Assembly (NCBI RefSeq): GCF_002413825.1
Contig: NZ_DHXT01000150.1
Span: forward strand, 14,139-26,865
Reading direction: 5' to 3'
Length of the DNA stretch: 12,727 bases
DNA from: Rhodoferax sp. UBA5149
GTDB taxonomy: Bacteria; Pseudomonadota; Gammaproteobacteria; Burkholderiales; Burkholderiaceae_C
Made by a program: the position numbers and the translations under genes. The notes beneath the pieces are model-generated. The model saw only the letters and a list, made by a program, of their open reading frames with translations. It was not told where the DNA came from and made no database searches. This document shows positions 8,192 to 12,727 of this stretch, one piece after another. Position 1 is the first letter of the stretch. The number at the start of each line of letters is the position of its first letter.

Positions 8192-8197
8192 ATTTTA
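8192..8197 (-). promoter_or_regulatory. Candidate -10 box for the metH2 riboswitch transcript
   Basis: TAAAAT on the minus strand matches the sigma-70 -10 consensus in five of six positions. It would place the transcription start at about 8185-8186, exactly at the first base of riboswitch helix P1. No good -35 hexamer is visible 16-18 bp further up. The position is convincing; the hexamer alone is not. Confidence 0.45.
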
Positions 8198-8316
8198 GCG
8201 GTGAATTGGATAAGTCGCGCGACGCAGCGGGACGATCCTCGAACGACACCTCGGATGCAAGGCTTGTCGGGAGCCGCTAAGACGGCGCTGACACTAACCT
8301 GGGCATGCCCATCATG

Positions 8317-8352
8317 AAAAACGTCCCGGAATGCCAATGGCATTCCGGGACG
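8317..8352 (-). terminator. Rho-independent terminator after the lipoprotein gene
   Basis: A perfect 14-bp GC-rich stem (8322-8335 paired with 8339-8352) closes on a 3-nt loop. On the minus strand it is followed by five Ts (8321-8317). It begins 27 nt after the lipoprotein stop codon. It should stop transcripts coming from the lipoprotein gene and from metH1 before they reach the metH2 leader, making metH2 a separate transcription unit. There is no T-run on the other side, so it works mainly for minus-strand transcripts. Confidence 0.92.
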
Positions 8353-8378
8353 CAAGTTCAGCCAAAGAGTCGGCGAAG

Positions 8379-10259
8379 TTACTGGCTCTGCACCGACTTG
8401 CTAACGCTAAAACGGCGATCAAAGGTATCCATACCTTCAAGCCAGACCCCCGCATTGGTGACCGTCCCGGTTGTCATCGGGCTGCCCAAGCCAATCAAGG
8501 CACTGGTGGCGGTTGGCAAGAGGCTTTTCTCGACGCGGACGTAGGTTGCGCCGGTTGTCGTGTTCGCCCAGATATTGATATTCTTGGCCTGCAGACTGGT
8601 CGGCATTGACCAGCCGATGGCGACAGAACTCCCGGCACCCACGCCGGCCACGACCGAAGTTGGGGTGATGGCGACTCCGCCAATCGTGATGGACGTAATG
8701 CTCGGGAACATATCGGCTGTGAGCGCGCTGGTGGCGTAGGGCTGTTTCGACAAAGTGAGCTTGTAGCCTGCGCCATTGAGGGAGTTGCCGCCACTGTCTT
8801 TCAAAATGATGGTGTATTCACTGTTGTCCAGTGCCTGGGCAACAGTGACGCACTGAGTTGTAACGCTTGTATTAACAGTCCCATTTCCGTCTGTTCCACA
8901 TTCAGGCGCCAGATTGTCTTCAAATTGGGCGTTGGACAACTTCATCCACGTATTTTGGGTACTCAGACTCATGGTGATGCCACCGCCCAGGCCCGGCCCG
9001 GTGACCAGTGCCGAAAACACCGCTGTGTGGCCCGTTGTGCTGTTGTATGCAAAAGGATCAATCTGAATCATGATCCCGCTTTGCATGGTTTGACCTTGCG
9101 AACCCGATGGATTCATCGTGGACTGCAAAACACTCCATTCATTGCGCCTTGCCTGGGCCCTGATCGAGACATCAGCGATCCGGCCATCGCCTTGTACCAT
9201 CCAGACGCCACTCACCTTGACCATCTTCAGTTCAATTTTGTCGCCGAAATCAGCGACATTGGAGCTGATGACTGCCGTCAGCGTGCCTGTGGTGCCCGAG
9301 GGATCCAGCGCAATGGCCACGTTGCTGAATTTCATACCGACCGCTTTTTGCTGGGTAGACAGCTCGCTTGCAAACTGCGCAAAAGTCTGGCCACCCATCA
9401 TGAAGTTGCTGCTGGTGTCGAAAACGCCGCTGCTCTGCAAGGTCGTCAGGCTGGGGAGACCGCTGGCAAACAGGGCGGCGAAACTATTGAGTTTCGCCAC
9501 GACCGCCTGCAAGTCGGTCACTGTGGTCGAGGTCATTCCCGTCATCTTGGTGTTATCGACCGGAGTTGCATCATCCGTCTTCAATCCCGCATCGTCGGTG
9601 GCGATGACGGCCTGAGTCAGGGAGTTTTTCAGCGTTGCGACATTGGTGCTCGTATTCACTTCGACCTTGACCAGATCCAGCACCGAATCCATGCCAGAGT
9701 GATCGGCCGCGAAGGAGGAGCGCAACAGGTCAATGCTGTCGCTGATACCCAAGGCCGCGAGTACCGGCTGCAGCTTGGCCTGCAATGCGGTTTCGGCGGC
9801 AGCCAGTTTGGCCGGCGTAATCAGGGAGCCAAAATCAGCGCTATGGGCGCCGTCTTTGAAATAGTTCTCCGCCAGTTGACCCGCAATATTCGACACAATC
9901 AGGTTGGTGAAGGGCGTGACATTGACCGTATTGCCCAGGTCCGCAGAAGTGGCTGCGGAGTAGTAGGTGACGGTGGTATCGCCCACGGTGCCATTCGCCT
10001 TCAGCACAAAGGGGCCCGTCATGCCATTGACGTCGATTGCGTAGTGGCCATTGGCTTCAATGGTGCCGCTTTTGGTTGCGCCTTGGCTGTCGGTCACGAT
10101 GACGTTGCCGATCACGGCCGCACCACCAGCCACGGTACCGGAGAGCATCGTCGGCGTGGCGGCCGGACCGCTCGAACCACCCCCGCCGCCGCAACCAGCC
10201 AAAAATATGCTGGCAATCGCGCTGGTCAATGCGAGTCTTTTGAAATTGAGTTGCGACAT
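8379..10259 (-). CDS. Putative outer-membrane or surface lipoprotein of unknown function
   Basis: A 626-residue protein with a classical lipoprotein signal: a basic N-terminus (MSQLNFKR), a hydrophobic stretch and the lipobox LAGC with Cys23 as the acylated residue, followed at once by a glycine/serine tether (GGGGGSSG). The +2 residue is glycine, so outer-membrane sorting is likely. Residues about 38-88 look like a carboxypeptidase-regulatory-like beta-sandwich (LSGTVAGGAAVIGNVIVTD and following strands). The middle (about 130-300) is helical and Ala/Thr-rich. The C-terminal half is rich in beta strands, Ser, Thr and Gly, with one possible disulfide pair near ECGTDG and TQCVTV. I recognise no enzyme motif. 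The start at ATG 10259 is supported by AAGGA 6 nt upstream. The gene ends 27 nt before a strong terminator. It sits between the two halves of methionine synthase and has no obvious functional tie to them. Confidence 0.88.
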   Translation of the reverse strand: MSQLNFKRLALTSAIASIFLAGCGGGGGSSGPAATPTMLSGTVAGGAAVIGNVIVTDSQGATKSGTIEANGHYAIDVNGMTGPFVLKANGTVGDTTVTYYSAATSADLGNTVNVTPFTNLIVSNIAGQLAENYFKDGAHSADFGSLITPAKLAAAETALQAKLQPVLAALGISDSIDLLRSSFAADHSGMDSVLDLVKVEVNTSTNVATLKNSLTQAVIATDDAGLKTDDATPVDNTKMTGMTSTTVTDLQAVVAKLNSFAALFASGLPSLTTLQSSGVFDTSSNFMMGGQTFAQFASELSTQQKAVGMKFSNVAIALDPSGTTGTLTAVISSNVADFGDKIELKMVKVSGVWMVQGDGRIADVSIRAQARRNEWSVLQSTMNPSGSQGQTMQSGIMIQIDPFAYNSTTGHTAVFSALVTGPGLGGGITMSLSTQNTWMKLSNAQFEDNLAPECGTDGNGTVNTSVTTQCVTVAQALDNSEYTIILKDSGGNSLNGAGYKLTLSKQPYATSALTADMFPSITSITIGGVAITPTSVVAGVGAGSSVAIGWSMPTSLQAKNINIWANTTTGATYVRVEKSLLPTATSALIGLGSPMTTGTVTNAGVWLEGMDTFDRRFSVSKSVQSQ

Positions 10260-10403
10260 GAGAGTCCTTAGTGTTTAAGAATATGCCCTTGACGAAGGAA
10301 GGAACATCTTTAAAGCTTAACTGAGGACACCCGTCTGCCGGCCGACGTTACTATGACTTGGCTCAATGAAATAGCAATCTTCCACGAGCCGGAAAATTTG
10401 TAT

Positions 10404-10441
10404 TTCGTCGCCTATGACGAACTCGGCCCCCGGTGGCCAAG
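10404..10441 (-). terminator. Possible weak terminator after metH1 (tandem hairpins)
   Basis: Two hairpins sit back to back just after the metH1 stop on the minus strand. The first (10441-10422) is a 7-bp stem with one G-T pair. The second (10421-10404) is a perfect 6-bp stem, TTCGTC with GACGAA. A TTTT run follows only about 9 nt later, so this is not a textbook terminator. It may attenuate or stabilise the metH1 message; read-through into the lipoprotein gene is possible. Confidence 0.3.
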
Positions 10442-10448
10442 CCGAACG

Positions 10449-11495
<1,047 letters not shown>

Positions 11496-11504
11496 AGCAG
11501 GTGC

Positions 11505-11510
11505 ATTGTA
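11505..11510 (-). promoter_or_regulatory. Candidate -10 box for metH1
   Basis: TACAAT on the minus strand (5 of 6 matches to consensus) lies 9 nt before the metH1 ATG at 11495. If used, transcription would start within about 2-5 nt of the start codon, which fits the lack of a Shine-Dalgarno. No clear -35 hexamer is at 16-18 bp; CTGACA is present but 20 bp away. The 94-bp gap to the divergent adaptor gene leaves no room for a riboswitch. Confidence 0.4.
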
Positions 11511-11589
11511 GAAAAGATCGAATTCCTGTGTGTCAGGGCCGTGTTTGGCCTGCCATGCGGCCACCTGCCAGGATTTGAAAGAACCCCAA

Positions 11590-12561
11590 ATGAGTTGTCT
11601 CAAGACGTATGGCGCCTTGTTGTTGGCCCCTTTGCTGCTGGCGGCCTGCCAGCCGAAGGCGGCGCCGGGCTGGTCCGGTTATGTGGAGGGCGACTATGTC
11701 TACGTGTCCTCGGCCCTCGGCGGCACCCTGTCGCTGCTGAACGTGCGCAGCGGCGATCAGGCGAGCAAAGACATGCCCTTGTTTGCGCTGGAGGCAGAGA
11801 ACGAACAGGCCGCCCGGCTGGAGGCCGACGCCCGCCTGGCGCGCGCCAACGCGCAGCTGGCCAACACGGACAAGGGCCGGCGCCACGACGAAATCGCGGT
11901 GATTCAGGCCCAGATCAGCCAGGCCAGCGCGCAGGCCCGGCTGGCAGCGGCTGAACTGGCGCGCGAGCAGCAGCTGGTGAAACAGGGCTTTGTTTCCGCG
12001 GCGCACAGTGACGAGCTGCGCGCCGCACAGCTGCAGAGCAGCGCCCGTCTGGAAGAGCTGTCGGCCCAGCTCAGGGTGGCGCAGCTGCCGGCCCGGGTCG
12101 ATGAGCGCGCCGCCGCCGCCGCCGACACCGATGCGGCCCGGCAATCGGTGCGCCAGTCGGCCTGGCGCGAGGCGCAAAAATCACGCACCGCACCGGTCGC
12201 CGGTCTGGTGACGGATACTTTTTTTCGCGTCGGTGAGGCGGTGCAAGCGGGCCAGCCGGTGCTGGCCCTGCTGCCGCCCGGCAACGTCAAAGCGCGCTTT
12301 TTCGTGCCCGAAGGGGCGGTCGGAAAACTGCAGATGGGCGCGGCGGTCAACATTGTTTGCGACGGCTGCGCGGCTTTGATTCCGGCCAAGATTTCTTTCA
12401 TCTCGAACCGGGCCGAGTACACGCCACCGGTGATTTATTCCAATGTGCAACGCGCCAAGCTGGTGTTCATGGTGGAGGCGCGGCCCAGCCCGGCTGACGG
12501 CGCCCGGCTCAAACCCGGTCAGCCCGTGGATGTGGTGCCGGTCACCGGGGCCGCCCCGTGA
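11590..12561 (+). CDS. HlyD-family lipoprotein adaptor of an ABC exporter
   Basis: A 323-residue periplasmic adaptor (membrane fusion protein) expected to link an inner-membrane ABC exporter to an outer-membrane channel. From ATG 11590 the protein opens with a lipoprotein signal ending LLLAAC (acylated Cys20). It continues with a first half of a barrel-sandwich (about 28-70, YVEGDYVYVSSALGGTLSLL), a long Ala/Gln/Arg-rich coiled-coil hairpin (about 70-195), the second sandwich half (about 198-230, TAPVAGLVTDTFFRVGEAVQ) and a beta-barrel region (about 232-320). This resembles the E. coli YbhG/YhiI group. The upstream in-frame ATG at 11530 is rejected because it would bury the signal peptide. 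The ribosome site is weak (GAAAG, 8 nt upstream). The stop overlaps a GTG (GTGA at 12558-12561) in front of the ABC ATPase, so the two are an operon. The substrate is unknown. Confidence 0.92.
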   Translation: MSCLKTYGALLLAPLLLAACQPKAAPGWSGYVEGDYVYVSSALGGTLSLLNVRSGDQASKDMPLFALEAENEQAARLEADARLARANAQLANTDKGRRHDEIAVIQAQISQASAQARLAAAELAREQQLVKQGFVSAAHSDELRAAQLQSSARLEELSAQLRVAQLPARVDERAAAAADTDAARQSVRQSAWREAQKSRTAPVAGLVTDTFFRVGEAVQAGQPVLALLPPGNVKARFFVPEGAVGKLQMGAAVNIVCDGCAALIPAKISFISNRAEYTPPVIYSNVQRAKLVFMVEARPSPADGARLKPGQPVDVVPVTGAAP

Positions 12562-12577
12562 GCGCCGCGCCGGGCCG

Positions 12578-12640
12578 CCCCAAGCAAGCGAAGGCCCCCT
12601 CGGGGGGCAGCGAGGACACGCAAGTGCCGAGCGTGGGGGT
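12578..12640 (+). repeat. GC-rich palindromic element between adaptor and ABC gene
   Basis: The segment contains a 6-bp hairpin, GCCCCC (12594-12599) with GGGGGC (12603-12608), and is bracketed by CCCCA (12578-12582) and TGGGG (12634-12638). It resembles a short intergenic repeat that I recall, without being able to check, from many Comamonadaceae genomes. It stays in frame with the ABC gene and so could be translated, but its encoded residues (PKQAKAPSGGSEDTQVPSV) look like linker rather than domain. Confidence 0.5.
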
Positions 12641-12641
12641 C

Positions 12642-12727
12642 ATGACCCTGGCCATTGATGTCAGCGGCCTGACCAAGCGCTACGGCGGGCGCGCCGTGGT
12701 GGACGACTTGTCGATCCAGCTGGAAAC
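12642..12727 (+). CDS. ABC transporter ATP-binding protein (partial, N-terminus only)
   Basis: Only the first 28 codons are inside the window: MTLAIDVSGLTKRYGGRAVV and on to DDLSIQLE. This is the standard opening of an ABC ATPase, with the aromatic Tyr of the A-loop (KRYGG) that stacks on ATP; the Walker A motif lies beyond the edge. It would power the exporter served by the HlyD-type adaptor just upstream. The frame is also open from GTG 12558, which overlaps the adaptor stop and would add 28 residues encoded by the palindromic element. I prefer ATG 12642, preceded by a G-rich stretch (GTGGGGG), because the ABC fold begins right there. The GTG start cannot be excluded and would give translational coupling. 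Confidence 0.85.
   Translation, partial: MTLAIDVSGLTKRYGGRAVVDDLSIQLE

Noticed and set aside
8092..8316. Cobalamin riboswitch in the metH2 leader
   Set aside because: I looked for the B12-box because MetH uses cobalamin; it is absent, and the SAH aptamer accounts for the conserved structure.

Overview
The window looks like chromosomal DNA of a betaproteobacterium in Burkholderiales, most likely Comamonadaceae (a Rhodoferax/Polaromonas/Acidovorax-like genome). The pointers are high GC, a methionine synthase split into two genes, an SAH riboswitch (a class concentrated in beta- and gammaproteobacteria), and short palindromic intergenic elements of a style I recall from this family. The taxonomic call is inference; there is no rRNA or other marker gene.

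Layout. (1) 1-3288, minus strand: a two-gene unit. A PAS-GAF-GGDEF-EAL cyclic-di-GMP protein is followed after 10 bp by a Cache-like sensory protein that runs off the left edge. (2) 3484-3825, minus: a small protein of unknown function. (3) 4064-5272, plus: a major facilitator superfamily transporter, divergent from the small gene and convergent with metH. (4) 5320-11495, minus: methionine synthase in two pieces. The homocysteine-binding half (10449-11495) is transcribed first. Then comes an unrelated lipoprotein gene (8379-10259) with its own strong terminator (8317-8352). Then comes the folate/cobalamin/AdoMet half (5320-8091) with its own leader. (5) 11590-12727, plus: a lipoprotein HlyD-type adaptor and the start of an ABC ATPase, the beginning of an exporter operon.

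The best-supported regulatory feature is an S-adenosylhomocysteine (SAH) riboswitch at 8124-8185 on the minus strand, in front of the larger metH half. Its last pairing strand overlaps an 8-nt anti-Shine-Dalgarno that can pair perfectly with the metH ribosome-binding region. The sequence therefore suggests a translational ON switch: SAH binding would free the ribosome site and raise synthesis of the enzyme that re-methylates the homocysteine produced from SAH. The other metH half has no such leader and may be leaderless.

Most of the window is ordinary housekeeping and accessory sequence. I see no CRISPR array, prophage, transposase, rRNA or tRNA, and no convincing new multi-gene system.
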